DNA of 64,000 nt from Thiobacillus denitrificans (GCA_002343685.1 DDRS01000021.1:1-64000), one strand, 5' to 3'; shown: positions 41,969 through 51,303, counted from the stretch's first letter. Program-made: numbers and translations. Notes: generated by a model from the sequence alone, not told the origin.

Positions 41969-42918
41969 AACGGCTGCAGGCCCAGCGAATCGAACAGGCG
42001 CTGGTCGCGTTCCCATTCGGGGTTGCCGGTGGTGAGCAGTTTCTCGCCGTAGAAGATCGAATTGGCGCCGGCGAGGAAGCACAGTGCCTGCACCGCGTCG
42101 CTCATCTGCTGGCGTCCGGCCGACAGGCGCACGAAGCTCTTCGGCATGCAGATGCGCGCCACCGCAATGGTGCGGACAAACTCCAGCGGATCGAGCGCCT
42201 CGGTGCCGGCCAGCGGCGTGCCCTCGACCTGGACCAGCAGATTGATCGGTACCGACTCCGGCTGCGGATCGAGCGAGGCCAGCTGTGCGATCAGACCGGC
42301 GCGCTGGGTGCGCGACTCGCCCATGCCAACGATGCCGCCGCAGCACACGTGCAGGTCGGCATGACGCACGCGCTCCAGCGTGTCGAGGCGATCCTGGTAT
42401 TCGCGCGTGGTGATGATCTCGCCGTAAAACTCGGGCGCGGTGTCGAGGTTGTGGTTGTAGTAGTCGAGGCCGGCGTCTTTCAGCTGCTCGGCCTGGCCGT
42501 CCTTCAGCATACCCAGCGTGGCGCAGGTTTCCAGGCCCAGCGCCTTCACCTCGCGCACCATATCCAGCACCGGCTCGAGGTCGCGCTGCTTGGGCCCACG
42601 CCAGGCTGCACCCATGCAAAAGCGCGAGGCGCCAGCGGCCTTGGCAGCCTTGGCGGCGGCCAGCACGTCGTCGAGATCCAGCAGGCCCTGGTTTTCCACG
42701 CCGGCGTCGTAACGTGCCGATTGCGGACAATAGCCGCAGTCTTCGGAACAGCCGCCGGTCTTGATCGACAGCAGCGTCGACAACTGCACGCGATTGGGGT
42801 CGAAGTTTTCACGATGCGTCGTTTGCGCCCGATACATCAGGTCGGCAAACGGCAACGCAAACAGCGCCTCGATGTCGGCCATGGAAAGGCGCGCAGGTGG
42901 TTGGGTCAAATCATTCAT
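41965..42918 (-). CDS. bioB: Biotin synthase
   Basis: BioB inserts sulfur into dethiobiotin. The 317-residue radical-SAM protein has the cluster cysteines C57, C61 and C64 in KTGGCSEDCGYCPQSARY, FCMGAAWRGP and the YYNHNLDT motif, and it retains the residues near the 2Fe-2S cluster. It overlaps the upstream membrane-protein gene by 8 bases and leads into bioF. Confidence 0.97.
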   Translation of the reverse strand: MNDLTQPPARLSMADIEALFALPFADLMYRAQTTHRENFDPNRVQLSTLLSIKTGGCSEDCGYCPQSARYDAGVENQGLLDLDDVLAAAKAAKAAGASRFCMGAAWRGPKQRDLEPVLDMVREVKALGLETCATLGMLKDGQAEQLKDAGLDYYNHNLDTAPEFYGEIITTREYQDRLDTLERVRHADLHVCCGGIVGMGESRTQRAGLIAQLASLDPQPESVPINLLVQVEGTPLAGTEALDPLEFVRTIAVARICMPKSFVRLSAGRQQMSDAVQALCFLAGANSIFYGEKLLTTGNPEWERDQRLFDSLGLQPL

Positions 42919-43369
42919 TGATGGCTACCTCGATGGTCATGTCCTGCCACGATTCGCGCGCGGCCCGGTAAATATCAAACAACGCCCACGGCACGATCAC
43001 CACCACCGCGAATCCCAGCACCAGCATCAGCCCCTGCCAGCCGCCCAGCAAGTCGTAGAGCGGTTGGCCGAACACCACCAGACTGCCCATCACGCCGTAA
43101 TAGCGGTAACCTGCCCATTTGTTGTAATGCGCCGTGCGCGGGTTCGGGTGGTGCGCGATACTGGCATAGACGAAAATCGACGCGCCTAGCCAGATCATCA
43201 CCGGCGGCAGGGACAGCACGAACGGCAGAAAACCGATTTTCTGACCGGCAAGCAGCTTGCCCAGCAGCAATGCCGTCAGCGAAATCAGCAACACCACGAC
43301 AGTGATGAGATTGAACAGCTGCGCGGCGAAGCGGGAAGATGAAGCAGGAATGACGCGTTTGGCTTTCAT
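42911..43369 (-). CDS. Hypothetical membrane protein upstream of bioB
   Basis: The ATG at 43369 gives 152 residues with four hydrophobic segments (about 16-36, 45-65, 85-105 and 115-135) and a basic N terminus. I do not recognise the family. It is the first gene of the bio operon, overlapping bioB by 8 bases and divergent from comF. Whether it takes part in biotin metabolism cannot be told; it does not look like the transporter BioY. Confidence 0.72.
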   Translation of the reverse strand: MKAKRVIPASSSRFAAQLFNLITVVVLLISLTALLLGKLLAGQKIGFLPFVLSLPPVMIWLGASIFVYASIAHHPNPRTAHYNKWAGYRYYGVMGSLVVFGQPLYDLLGGWQGLMLVLGFAVVVIVPWALFDIYRAARESWQDMTIEVAINE

Positions 43370-43423
43370 GGCCGCAATTTTCAGGGCGCACGCAGCCTCT
43401 GTCAAATTTTACCGACAACAAAA

Positions 43424-44116
43424 TTGAACATCCGATCAATTTTTAATCAGCTCATTCCACGAACCTGCCTGCTGTGCGGCGATGCGACCCGCACTGGGCA
43501 TGTATGCCCGGCCTGCCTGGCCGACCTGCCCTGGCACACGCAGCCACAATGTCCACAGTGCGCCACGCCCACGCCCCAGGGACAGACCTGCGGTGCCTGC
43601 CTCAAACGCCCGCCTGCGTTCGACCGTACCATTGCGGCGCTGAGCTATGTCTTTCCGCTTGACCGGTTGATTCCACGCCTGAAATACCATGGCCAGCTCG
43701 CCATCGCACCGGCGCTGGGCGAGTGGCTGACCCGGGCCACGGAAGCTGCGCCGGTGCCGGATCGCATGATTGCCATGCCCCTGCATGCGAGACGCATCCG
43801 GGAGCGCGGCTTCAACCACGCCACCGAAATCGCCCGGGACGTGGCGGCCCGGCAGGGACTCCCGCTCGACCTCAGCAGTTGCCGGCGTATCCGCGACACG
43901 CCACCGCAAATGGGGCTGAAGCACGATGCCCGGCGCCGTAACCTGCACGGCGCATTTGCATGTTCAGGGGATGTACGGGGGCAGCATATCGCACTGGTCG
44001 ACGACGTGATGACGACTGGCACCAGCCTCGATGAATTGGCCGCGACGCTGAAACGCGCGGGCGCACGCGAGGTGACGTGTTGGGTGGCGGCGCGCACGCT
44101 GCGACCTGGGGCCTGA
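43424..44116 (+). CDS. comF: ComF-family phosphoribosyltransferase-like protein
   Basis: ComF proteins are needed for DNA uptake after transport. The 230-residue protein has an N-terminal zinc-finger region with repeated CxxC pairs (CLLC, CPAC, CPQC, CGAC) and a C-terminal PRTase-like domain with IALVDDVMTTGTSLDELA. The only start available before the first CxxC is TTG at 43424. Divergent from the bio operon, as in many proteobacteria. Confidence 0.92.
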   Translation: MNIRSIFNQLIPRTCLLCGDATRTGHVCPACLADLPWHTQPQCPQCATPTPQGQTCGACLKRPPAFDRTIAALSYVFPLDRLIPRLKYHGQLAIAPALGEWLTRATEAAPVPDRMIAMPLHARRIRERGFNHATEIARDVAARQGLPLDLSSCRRIRDTPPQMGLKHDARRRNLHGAFACSGDVRGQHIALVDDVMTTGTSLDELAATLKRAGAREVTCWVAARTLRPGA

Positions 44117-44239
44117 ATTCCCGAATCGGGAAACAACGGCCCGTGCCCAGCGCCGCTCCGCGGGTCAACCGCGTGAGAAACGCAACACGGTTTGTTACTG
44201 TCCTGCCCGAGGCGCGCAACAAGCCTGCCGCGGTTCTGG

Positions 44240-45115
44240 TCAGGCAGCCTGAGCGTAAGCCGGCACGGTCATCCGCGGGAATCCCTCCTCGATCGGCAAA
44301 GCCGGATCACGCGACCACTCGTTCCACGAGCCGAAATAAATCTTCACATGTTTGATGCCCGCCTCCTTGAGAATAAGGAAGGTATTCGATGCGCGCGCCC
44401 CCTTGAAGCAGTACACGATCACCGGCGATTCCGGCGTGATGCCGGCAGTCAGACATTCGGCCAATACCTCCGGCCCTGCTTTGAACACAGGGCCCTCGGC
44501 ACCCGGCTTCATCAGGCGATACCACTCGATCCAGCGCGCGCCGGGAATGCGGCCCTTGCGCGGACAGAAATCCGGCCCATAGGGTGACGAGCTCACGCCG
44601 ATCCATTCGTCGACGTCGCGCACATCGAGCAGCACCGCACTGCCGGTTTTCACCGCGGCAAGCATTTCGTCCTTGTCCACCATCACATCGGCCGGTGCGC
44701 CGGCCGGGAAGGTCGCGGGGACCGATGTCACCGCCTCCGTGCTGACCGGAAGACCTTCCGCCAGCCAGGCTCGATAGCCGCCATGCAGCACCTTGATTTT
44801 TGGGTAGCCGAGATAACTCAAGATGAAATAGCCGCGACAGGATTGGCCAAAGCCCGTATTCATCGCGTCCTCGTACAGCACGGCCGTTTCCCTGCCCGAA
44901 AGGCCGGCCGCTCCGAATGCCTCGTCAAACTTTTCCTTCATGGCCGCGAGCCCGTCCGGGTCGCTGGTCGCCAGATAGGTGAATATCTCGCGCAGATTGA
45001 CCGCGCCAGGCAAATGCCCTTTGGCATACACGTCAGGGTCGCGGGTATCGATTACGACCATGGGTTCGCTCGCCATTGCAGCTTGCAGGTCGGCGGGTTC
45101 GATCAGTACGCTCAT
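44240..45115 (-). CDS. Two-domain thiosulfate sulfurtransferase (rhodanese)
   Basis: The 291-residue protein has an N-terminal rhodanese-like domain (VIDTRDPDVYAKGHLPGAVN) and a C-terminal catalytic domain with the active-site loop YCFKGARASN (Cys236). It moves a sulfane sulfur from a donor such as thiosulfate to a thiol or cyanide. There is no signal peptide, so it is cytoplasmic. It stands alone between comF and dgt. Such an enzyme fits a sulfur-oxidising lifestyle but does not prove it. Confidence 0.9.
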   Translation of the reverse strand: MSVLIEPADLQAAMASEPMVVIDTRDPDVYAKGHLPGAVNLREIFTYLATSDPDGLAAMKEKFDEAFGAAGLSGRETAVLYEDAMNTGFGQSCRGYFILSYLGYPKIKVLHGGYRAWLAEGLPVSTEAVTSVPATFPAGAPADVMVDKDEMLAAVKTGSAVLLDVRDVDEWIGVSSSPYGPDFCPRKGRIPGARWIEWYRLMKPGAEGPVFKAGPEVLAECLTAGITPESPVIVYCFKGARASNTFLILKEAGIKHVKIYFGSWNEWSRDPALPIEEGFPRMTVPAYAQAA

Positions 45116-45177
45116 CCATGTCTCCCGGGTCGGTATGCAGATGCTTTTGCCTGTGCAGCAAGCATGCCAACCATAAA

Positions 45178-45224
45178 AAACAGAATGAAATCAATTCGTA
45201 ATGTGAGCCACCCGCATTCTGTTT
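45178..45224 (-). terminator. Possible terminator after dgt
   Basis: AAACAGAATG (45178-45187) and CATTCTGTTT (45215-45224) are perfect 10-bp arms around a 27-base loop; on the minus strand the hairpin is followed by TTTT after the pairs. The loop is long, so strength is uncertain. The rest of 45116-45307 holds no gene that I can support. Confidence 0.5.
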
Positions 45225-45307
45225 CGGGATGAACCGTAACGGATCGTTTACAAAGTGCTGACAGATTGCCGGTTTGGTCCTTGAGTTGAGCGGGGCGAAC
45301 GCACGGG

Positions 45308-46444
45308 TCAACCGTAGATTTCCTCCACCGCAAAAATCCGCCGGTGTTCGCGCATGGCATAGCGGTCGGTCATCCCCGCGATGTAATCGGCCACGGCGCG
45401 CGCGCCCTCGAGCGATTCGCGCATCTGGTGCTCCGGCGGCAGCAGGCGGGCATCGCCGGTGAAAGCCGTGTAGAGATCGCTGATGATGCGTCCCGCCTTG
45501 GCGCTCATGCGGGCCACCTTGTAATGGCGGTACAGGTGGCGCAGCAGGAAACGTTTGAGTTCTCGGTGCTCGTCGAGTAGCGCGGGGCTGAATGCTGCCA
45601 GCGGCGGCGCGGCACGTACCTCGCCCAGGGTCTGCACGCCGCTGTTCTCGACGTTCCTGCGCGTGGTGTCCACCAGATCGAGAATCAGCGTATTGATGAT
45701 GCGGCGAACGGTTTCGGTCACCACGCGACGCCCCTGCAAGGTCGGATATTTCGCACGCACCTCCGCCAGGTGGCGGGCGAAGATCTGGACTTCGCTCAAC
45801 TGCTCCAGCGTAATCAGGCCGGAACGCAGGCCGTCGTCGACGTCGTGGTTGTTGTAGGCGATCTCGTCCGCCAGGTTGGCAATCTGTGCCTCGAGCGAAG
45901 GCTGCTGCTTGTTCAGGAAGCGCTCGCCCACTGCGCCGAGCTTCTCGGCATTGGCGAGCGAGCAATGTTTGAGAATGCCCTCGCGTGCCTCGAAGGTGAG
46001 GTTCAAGCCCTCGAATTCGGCGTAGCGTTCTTCCAGGATATCCACCACCCGCAGCGACTGCAGGTTGTGTTCGAAGCCGCCGTGTTCGCGCATGCAGGCA
46101 TTCAGCGCATCCTGGCCGGCATGACCGAACGGCGTGTGGCCCAGATCGTGCGCCAGCGCCACCGCTTCCACCAGGTCTTCGTTCAGGCTCAGCAAGCGTG
46201 CGATGGTGCGGCCGATCTGCGCGACCTCGATGCTGTGGGTGAGGCGGGTGCGGAACAGGTCGCCTTCGTGGTTCACGAACACCTGGGTCTTGTATTCCAG
46301 CCGCCGGAACGCCGTGGAATGGATGATACGGTCGCGGTCGCGCTGGAACTCGGAACGCGGCGCAGCGGAAGGTTCGACATGCAGACGGCCACGGGTTTGA
46401 CTGGAATGCGCTGCGTAGGAGGCGAACGACGGTTCCATCAACAA
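45308..46444 (-). CDS. dgt: Deoxyguanosinetriphosphate triphosphohydrolase-like protein
   Basis: The 378-residue HD-domain protein has RTRLTHSIEVAQIGR and the metal motif AVALAHDLGHTPFGHAGQ, the marks of dGTPase. It converts dNTPs to deoxynucleosides and tripolyphosphate and helps control nucleotide pools. The start may be the first or third codon (both Met). It follows aroB by 6 bases, the usual aroB-dgt pair of betaproteobacteria. Confidence 0.94.
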   Translation of the reverse strand: MLMEPSFASYAAHSSQTRGRLHVEPSAAPRSEFQRDRDRIIHSTAFRRLEYKTQVFVNHEGDLFRTRLTHSIEVAQIGRTIARLLSLNEDLVEAVALAHDLGHTPFGHAGQDALNACMREHGGFEHNLQSLRVVDILEERYAEFEGLNLTFEAREGILKHCSLANAEKLGAVGERFLNKQQPSLEAQIANLADEIAYNNHDVDDGLRSGLITLEQLSEVQIFARHLAEVRAKYPTLQGRRVVTETVRRIINTLILDLVDTTRRNVENSGVQTLGEVRAAPPLAAFSPALLDEHRELKRFLLRHLYRHYKVARMSAKAGRIISDLYTAFTGDARLLPPEHQMRESLEGARAVADYIAGMTDRYAMREHRRIFAVEEIYG

Positions 46445-46450
46445 TCCTTT

Positions 46451-47530
46451 TCAATGCGGTGCGGTCAGTACGCCAGCCAGCACATCGGTCGGCACGTCCG
46501 CGGTAATCACCGCCGCGCCCAGTTTCTTCAGCAGGACGAAACGCATCTTTCCGCCCTCCACCTTCTTGTCGTGGCCCATGTATTCGAGATACGTGTCGAC
46601 GCCCAGATCCGGCGCCACGTCAGGCAGCCCCGCGACACGGATCAGCGCACGCGTCCGCGCAACGTCGGCTTCGGACAGCCAGCCCATCCGTCGCGACGTT
46701 TCCGCTGCCATCGCCATGCCGGCCGCCACCGCCTCGCCGTGCAGCCAGTTACCGTAGCCCATGCCGGTTTCGATCGCATGGCCGAAGGTATGGCCCAGAT
46801 TGAGGATCGCACGGATACCCCCTTCGCGCTCGTCCTGCCCTACTACCTGCGCCTTGATCTCGCACGAACGATAGATCGCATGGGTGATCGTCGTCGGGTC
46901 GAGCGCGCGCAGTCTGTCCATGTTGGTTTCCAGCCAGGCAAGAAAGTCGGCATCCCAGATCAGGCCGTACTTGATCACCTCGGCGAGTCCTGCCGACAAT
47001 TCGCGTGCAGGCAAGGTCTTCAGGGTATCGGTGTCGGCGAGCACCACTTTCGGCTGGTAGAACGCGCCGATCATGTTCTTGCCGAGCGGATGGTTGATCC
47101 CGGTCTTGCCGCCCACCGACGAATCGACCTGCGACAGTAGCGTGGTGGGAATCTGGATGAAGGGCACGCCACGCTGATAGCTCGCCGCCGCGAATCCGGT
47201 CATGTCGCCGATCACGCCGCCGCCCAGTGCGATCAGCGTGGTCTTGCGCTCGGCACGCTGGGTCAGCAGCGCATCGAAAATCAAATTCAGTGTTTCCCAG
47301 TTCTTGTAGGCCTCGCCGTCCGGCAGCACCACCTGCGCCACCGTCACACCACCGGCCTCCAGGGTTGCCCTCAACTGCGCCAGATACAACGGTGCCACAA
47401 CGGTGTTGGTGACCACCATCACACGTTTTTGCGGCAAGTGCGGCAGAATCAGCTCAGGTCGGCCCAACAGACCCGAGCCAATGTGGATAGGGTAGGAGCG
47501 GTCGCCGAGATCGACTTGGAGGGTTTGCAT
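46451..47530 (-). CDS. aroB: 3-dehydroquinate synthase
   Basis: AroB makes 3-dehydroquinate in the shikimate pathway, using NAD and a divalent metal. The 359-residue protein (ATG at 47530, MQTLQVDLGDRSYPIHIG) has the NAD region ALGGGVIGDMTGFAAASYQRG, PTTLLSQVDSSVGGKTGINH and LNLGHTFGHAIE. In related bacteria aroK usually precedes aroB; here the polysaccharide locus starts instead, on the other strand. Confidence 0.97.
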   Translation of the reverse strand: MQTLQVDLGDRSYPIHIGSGLLGRPELILPHLPQKRVMVVTNTVVAPLYLAQLRATLEAGGVTVAQVVLPDGEAYKNWETLNLIFDALLTQRAERKTTLIALGGGVIGDMTGFAAASYQRGVPFIQIPTTLLSQVDSSVGGKTGINHPLGKNMIGAFYQPKVVLADTDTLKTLPARELSAGLAEVIKYGLIWDADFLAWLETNMDRLRALDPTTITHAIYRSCEIKAQVVGQDEREGGIRAILNLGHTFGHAIETGMGYGNWLHGEAVAAGMAMAAETSRRMGWLSEADVARTRALIRVAGLPDVAPDLGVDTYLEYMGHDKKVEGGKMRFVLLKKLGAAVITADVPTDVLAGVLTAPH

Positions 47531-47706
47531 GAAACTGAAAAAAGACAAAAGAGTTGTTCGATTGTAACCAAAGCCGGCATATTCCCTGAACTAACGCGTA
47601 TGGCACATTGCTTGCTCAGCCAATAATCCATTAATTGATGATGATCCATGCATACCCACTCACTCATCTGCCGCCGCTCATCGCCGTCTTTTCATAGTCG
47701 GAGCGC

Positions 47707-47796
47707 ATGCCCATGCCAAGCCACGCTTTGTTTTTGTGTTGCCATATCGCCAAGGCAGATGAAATCCCGTTCATGGCCATCCATCGTTCGATCTAA
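47707..47796 (+). CDS. Possible 29-codon leader ORF coupled to the first glycosyltransferase
   Basis: An ATG at 47707 with GGAG close upstream opens 29 codons whose TAA overlaps the ATG of the next gene (TAATG), the pattern of translational coupling. The downstream gene has no ribosome-binding site of its own. The peptide shows no recognisable feature. The remaining 47531-47706 region shows nothing else I can support. Confidence 0.25.
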   Translation: MPMPSHALFLCCHIAKADEIPFMAIHRSI

Positions 47797-48914
47797 TGTC
47801 CATGCCTGACCGTATTCTGCTGGTTTCACCGGCGTCCCCGTTCAATCCCCAGTCGGGCGCCCAACAGCGCACCGCGTTGCTGTACGAGGCCCTGCAGACG
47901 CTGGGGGGGGTGGATGTGGTGTTGCTGGAGCCTACCGCCGACCCCAGCCGACTGGATATGCCGCCCAAACCAGGGATCCTGGCACATGGACGCTGGCACC
48001 AGCGTCCGTTCGGCATCGGAAAATTCAAACCGGACAGCGCCTTGAATCTGGCACTCAAGGCAGAGGGTGTTGACCTCAAGCGCTATAGACTGATCGTCAG
48101 CCGCTATCTCAATCCGCTCGCCAAGCTGGTCGTCCCGCCCAGCGTACACAGCGTGGTTGACCTGGACGACTGGGGCTACCATTACGGACCCGGCGCGCTG
48201 GCGCTGGCCGCACAGTTCAAATCGCAGTATGCCGCGTGGCTGGCAAAACGACAGCTCAAACGCTTTGACGCATATTTCTTTGTCAATCGACGCGATCAGG
48301 CACAGCATCGCGAACTCAAATCGGTACTGCTACCCAACATCCCATACGCGCCACCCACCCAGCCATTTCCACAGACGAACAGCCCTGTTCTGCTGTTCGT
48401 CGGCTCGCTTTGGTATGCACCCAATCGCGAGGGCATCGACCGTTTCCTGGCCCGCAGCTGGCCGGCCATCAAGTCCGCCCATCCGGAGGCCGAACTGCTG
48501 CTGGTGGGTGCCGCACCGCCCGCCGTGCGGCAGGCATGGGAACAGCATCCCGACGTTTCCGCCCCCGGTTTCGTTGACGATCTGGGCGAGGCGTATCGCA
48601 ATGCTGCATTCACCATCGCTCCGATCTACTCGGGCGGCGGCACCAACATCAAGATTCTGGAATCGCTCGCTTATGGCCGGGCATGCATCACAACGCCCCA
48701 CAGTGCCGAGGCCTTCAAGGAGGACCTGGGAAGCGCAGGCTTGGGTGTTGCCCGGGACGACAGACATTTTGCCGAACAATGCATCGCCTGGCTGGATGAT
48801 AGCGACGACCGGAGACGCAACGCAGAAGCAGGCTGGAACAAGGTCGCCGCACGCTACACACGCCCCCACTTTATCGAACAAGTCACGCAACTTTGCGCGC
48901 CACTTCTAAGATGA
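47796..48914 (+). CDS. GT4-family glycosyltransferase
   Basis: The 372-residue cytoplasmic enzyme has a GT-B fold: N-terminal ILLVSPASPFNPQSGAQQRT, linker, then LLFVGSLWYAPNREGIDRFL and the donor-site region IAPIYSGGGTNIKILESLAYG with E-x7-E spacing (around ILESLAYGRACITT). It is of the type that adds sugars from nucleotide donors to a lipid-linked glycan. It opens the plus-strand polysaccharide locus; start overlaps a possible leader ORF (TAATG). Donor and acceptor unknown. Confidence 0.9.
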   Translation: MSMPDRILLVSPASPFNPQSGAQQRTALLYEALQTLGGVDVVLLEPTADPSRLDMPPKPGILAHGRWHQRPFGIGKFKPDSALNLALKAEGVDLKRYRLIVSRYLNPLAKLVVPPSVHSVVDLDDWGYHYGPGALALAAQFKSQYAAWLAKRQLKRFDAYFFVNRRDQAQHRELKSVLLPNIPYAPPTQPFPQTNSPVLLFVGSLWYAPNREGIDRFLARSWPAIKSAHPEAELLLVGAAPPAVRQAWEQHPDVSAPGFVDDLGEAYRNAAFTIAPIYSGGGTNIKILESLAYGRACITTPHSAEAFKEDLGSAGLGVARDDRHFAEQCIAWLDDSDDRRRNAEAGWNKVAARYTRPHFIEQVTQLCAPLLR

Positions 48915-48924
48915 CTCTGGATAG

Positions 48925-50202
48925 ATGATGCGCAGGCAATCCCTCATCGACCAGGCCATCATTGCCCGTAATATTCTGCAGGTCGTGCTCCCGCTGCATC
49001 GCTTACGGACCTCGGCAACCAGGCCCATCCTGCCGGAAACGCCCACACGTTTCGCCATCATCGCGGGCGATGTCACTGACCCCGCCAGTTCCTTGGGCGA
49101 CCTGGCCATGTTCAGTGCCTTGATGCAATCGCTTCGGGCGCAAAATCCGGACTCGATATTCACCATTATCGGTGAACGCCGCCACACCATTGTCATACCC
49201 GGAATTGGCGAGACGCCGGTCGTACCCGCATGGTCCGGGAAAACCGGAACGCGCGCTTTCGACGAATTGATACGCCTGCACCATGCCTTGTTTGTCATGG
49301 GCGCCGATATCCTGGACGGCAAATACGGTGCAGCCCTGGTACAACGCATCGTCGCCTACTGCAACCACAGCGTAGCGCTCGGCATTCCAGCCACGATGCT
49401 GGGTTTCAGTTTCAATTGCAACCCCAGAGCCCCGGCGGTTCACGCCCTGTCGAGATTGCACCCCAAGGTAACCGTCAATATCCGCGACCAACCGTCTCTT
49501 GACCGCTTTGTCCGGATTGTCGGCATACCTGCCAAGCTATGCGCCGACAGCGCCTTTCTGATGCCTCCCGCCACAGACTCCGAGCCCGAAACTGAAGCCT
49601 GGATCGCCGCTATGCGCCGTGAAGGTCGCACACCCGTGGGCGTCAACCTGAATGCCCACGCCTTGGCGCCCGCCATTGCCCAAGTGGGTATGGACAAACT
49701 GATCGATCACATCGCCGAACAGCTCAGGCATGCGGGCGTACAGAACAGACTTGCCTTCCTGCTGCTGCCACATGATCTCAAGTTGCAATCAGGCGACGTC
49801 ATCATGCTGAAGGCACTCGAGAGTATCCTGCAACAGAAGGGCTTCGCACACGTGCGCTATACATCGATCGATCACCCCGACAAAATCAAGCGACTCACAG
49901 GCCAGCTTGACCTCGCCATCACTGGCCGTATGCATTTGGTCATCGCCTCATTGGGTAGCGGAACGCCTACGCTGTCGATTACCTACCAGGACAAATTCGA
50001 AGGCCTTTACCAGCACTTCGACCTGTCGCTCGAACACACCATTACCCCGATACAATGTCTCAGCGACGAGTTCTTGAGGAAAATCAACGACGCATTCATG
50101 CATAGGCATGACAATCGCGCACGGATACTCAGCCGCCTGCCAAGAGTAAAAGCACTGGCTTCGCGAAACCTTGCAATCTCAACTTGCGACCCCGCCGATT
50201 AG
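48925..50202 (+). CDS. Polysaccharide pyruvyl transferase family protein
   Basis: The 425-residue protein resembles the PS_pyruv_trans family (WcaK/CsaB): FAIIAGDVTDPASSLGDLAM near the N terminus, VMGADILDGKYG, VTVNIRDQPSLDRFV, VGVNLNAHALAP and the late motif DLAITGRMHLVIASLGSGTP (the GRxH of the family). Members transfer pyruvate from PEP to sugars, making ketals; some related proteins do other transfers. It follows the GT4 gene by 10 bases. The role in glycan modification is inferred. Confidence 0.85.
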   Translation: MMRRQSLIDQAIIARNILQVVLPLHRLRTSATRPILPETPTRFAIIAGDVTDPASSLGDLAMFSALMQSLRAQNPDSIFTIIGERRHTIVIPGIGETPVVPAWSGKTGTRAFDELIRLHHALFVMGADILDGKYGAALVQRIVAYCNHSVALGIPATMLGFSFNCNPRAPAVHALSRLHPKVTVNIRDQPSLDRFVRIVGIPAKLCADSAFLMPPATDSEPETEAWIAAMRREGRTPVGVNLNAHALAPAIAQVGMDKLIDHIAEQLRHAGVQNRLAFLLLPHDLKLQSGDVIMLKALESILQQKGFAHVRYTSIDHPDKIKRLTGQLDLAITGRMHLVIASLGSGTPTLSITYQDKFEGLYQHFDLSLEHTITPIQCLSDEFLRKINDAFMHRHDNRARILSRLPRVKALASRNLAISTCDPAD

Positions 50203-50270
50203 AAGCCAATAAGCCAACGCATCAATTACTACAAACCAACCAGACCATCATTACAAAATCAGGAGAGGTG

Positions 50271-50366
50271 ATGTTTATCCGGGATATCCAGGCAAAACAT
50301 ACCGAGCAGGCACTGAAGCTCTATCGTTTACGCCCGTTTGCCAAGAAACTTCTAGGTAGAAACTGA
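50271..50366 (+). CDS. 31-residue basic peptide ORF with strong ribosome-binding site
   Basis: AGGAGAGGTG directly precedes the ATG at 50271, the strongest Shine-Dalgarno sequence in this locus. The 31-residue peptide is basic and likely helical (QALKLYRLRPFAKKLLG). It lies 21 bases before the methyltransferase gene, which itself has a weak site, so it may be a leader or a coupled small protein. No family recognised. The 185-base gap between the pyruvyl-transferase and methyltransferase genes holds nothing else. Confidence 0.5.
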   Translation: MFIRDIQAKHTEQALKLYRLRPFAKKLLGRN

Positions 50367-50387
50367 CGCGATTCCACACGTGGATAT

Positions 50388-51248
50388 ATGAGTCACGGTC
50401 ACAATGACAGCCTATCCAGGCCAGCAGCCCAGCCATCCCAGATGAAATGCCATCTTTGCAGCGCAGAAACCAGGATCATGTTCACGGCGGAGATTCTCCA
50501 CAAATACATGGTTCCCTATCACTACTGTGCAGCGTGCGACCACCTGTTCGTCAGCAACCCCACCTGGATGGAAGAAGCCTATTCGGATGCCATCGTGCAG
50601 GAAGACACAGATATTGCTGCACGGAACATCTTTAATGCGTTGAAACTCGCTGCAATCGATTTCCTGGTCCTGGGCGATCGCGGACGGGGAAAGTACGTCG
50701 ACGTGGCGGGTGGATACGGCCTGCTGACTCGCCTGATGCGCGACCTGGGATTCGACTACTACTGGTCTGATCCCTATGCAAACAACCTCTATGCGAGAGG
50801 CTTCGAGTACGATCCCTCGCTAGGCGGCTGTCTGGCTGTCAGCGCCATCGAAGTCCTGGAGCACACGACCAATCCGCTCGATTTCATACAACGCACCCTG
50901 GCCGACCACCAGTCCGACACCTTCATCTTCACGACCGAAGTCTTCGCCGACAATGATCCGCCCCTGCCTGGTCACTGGGGTTATTACGCATTCGACACCG
51001 GCCAGCACATCGCTTTCTTTTCCCGCCAGGGGCTGACGCGCCTGGCCGAACGACTGGGCATGACTTACTACCCGCTGGGGCGTCTGCATGTCTTCTCGAA
51101 GAAAAATCTGCCGCGCTGGAAACTCAAACTGGCCAGCCACAAATGGCTAGCCATCCTCCTCGCATTAATTGCGGCATCACGACTAGGCTCCAGACGCGCC
51201 CGGGATCAGGCAATAATACGCAACCGAACGAACCGGCCACAGGCATAG
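50388..51248 (+). CDS. Class I SAM-dependent methyltransferase with N-terminal zinc site
   Basis: The 286-residue protein has a four-cysteine site (C21, C24 and C47, C50; CHLC...CAAC) followed by a SAM-binding motif YVDVAGGYGLLTRLMRDLG and CLAVSAIEVLEHTTNP. This is the layout of sugar or lipid-linked glycan methyltransferases found in polysaccharide loci. The C terminus is basic, with a hydrophobic stretch (WLAILLALIAA). Its place before a flippase gene suggests that it modifies the glycan. Confidence 0.85.
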   Translation: MSHGHNDSLSRPAAQPSQMKCHLCSAETRIMFTAEILHKYMVPYHYCAACDHLFVSNPTWMEEAYSDAIVQEDTDIAARNIFNALKLAAIDFLVLGDRGRGKYVDVAGGYGLLTRLMRDLGFDYYWSDPYANNLYARGFEYDPSLGGCLAVSAIEVLEHTTNPLDFIQRTLADHQSDTFIFTTEVFADNDPPLPGHWGYYAFDTGQHIAFFSRQGLTRLAERLGMTYYPLGRLHVFSKKNLPRWKLKLASHKWLAILLALIAASRLGSRRARDQAIIRNRTNRPQA

Positions 51249-51303
51249 AGCTTGCTATTCAATAACCCATGCTCCCATCTAACACCCTAGTATTCAAAAA
51301 AAA

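Noticed and set aside
41969..42730. N-terminal extension of the bioF frame over bioB
   Set aside because: Same reasoning: it lies inside conserved bioB and the family length is reached from the GTG at 41968.
42919..43423. Biotin-related riboswitch or BirA operator before the bio operon
   Set aside because: No conserved operator dyad or known riboswitch fold seen in the short divergent gap to comF.
45112..45360. Minus-strand frame of 82 codons between sulfurtransferase and dgt
   Set aside because: It overlaps the dgt 3' end and the terminator-like hairpin and shows no family or ribosome-binding site.
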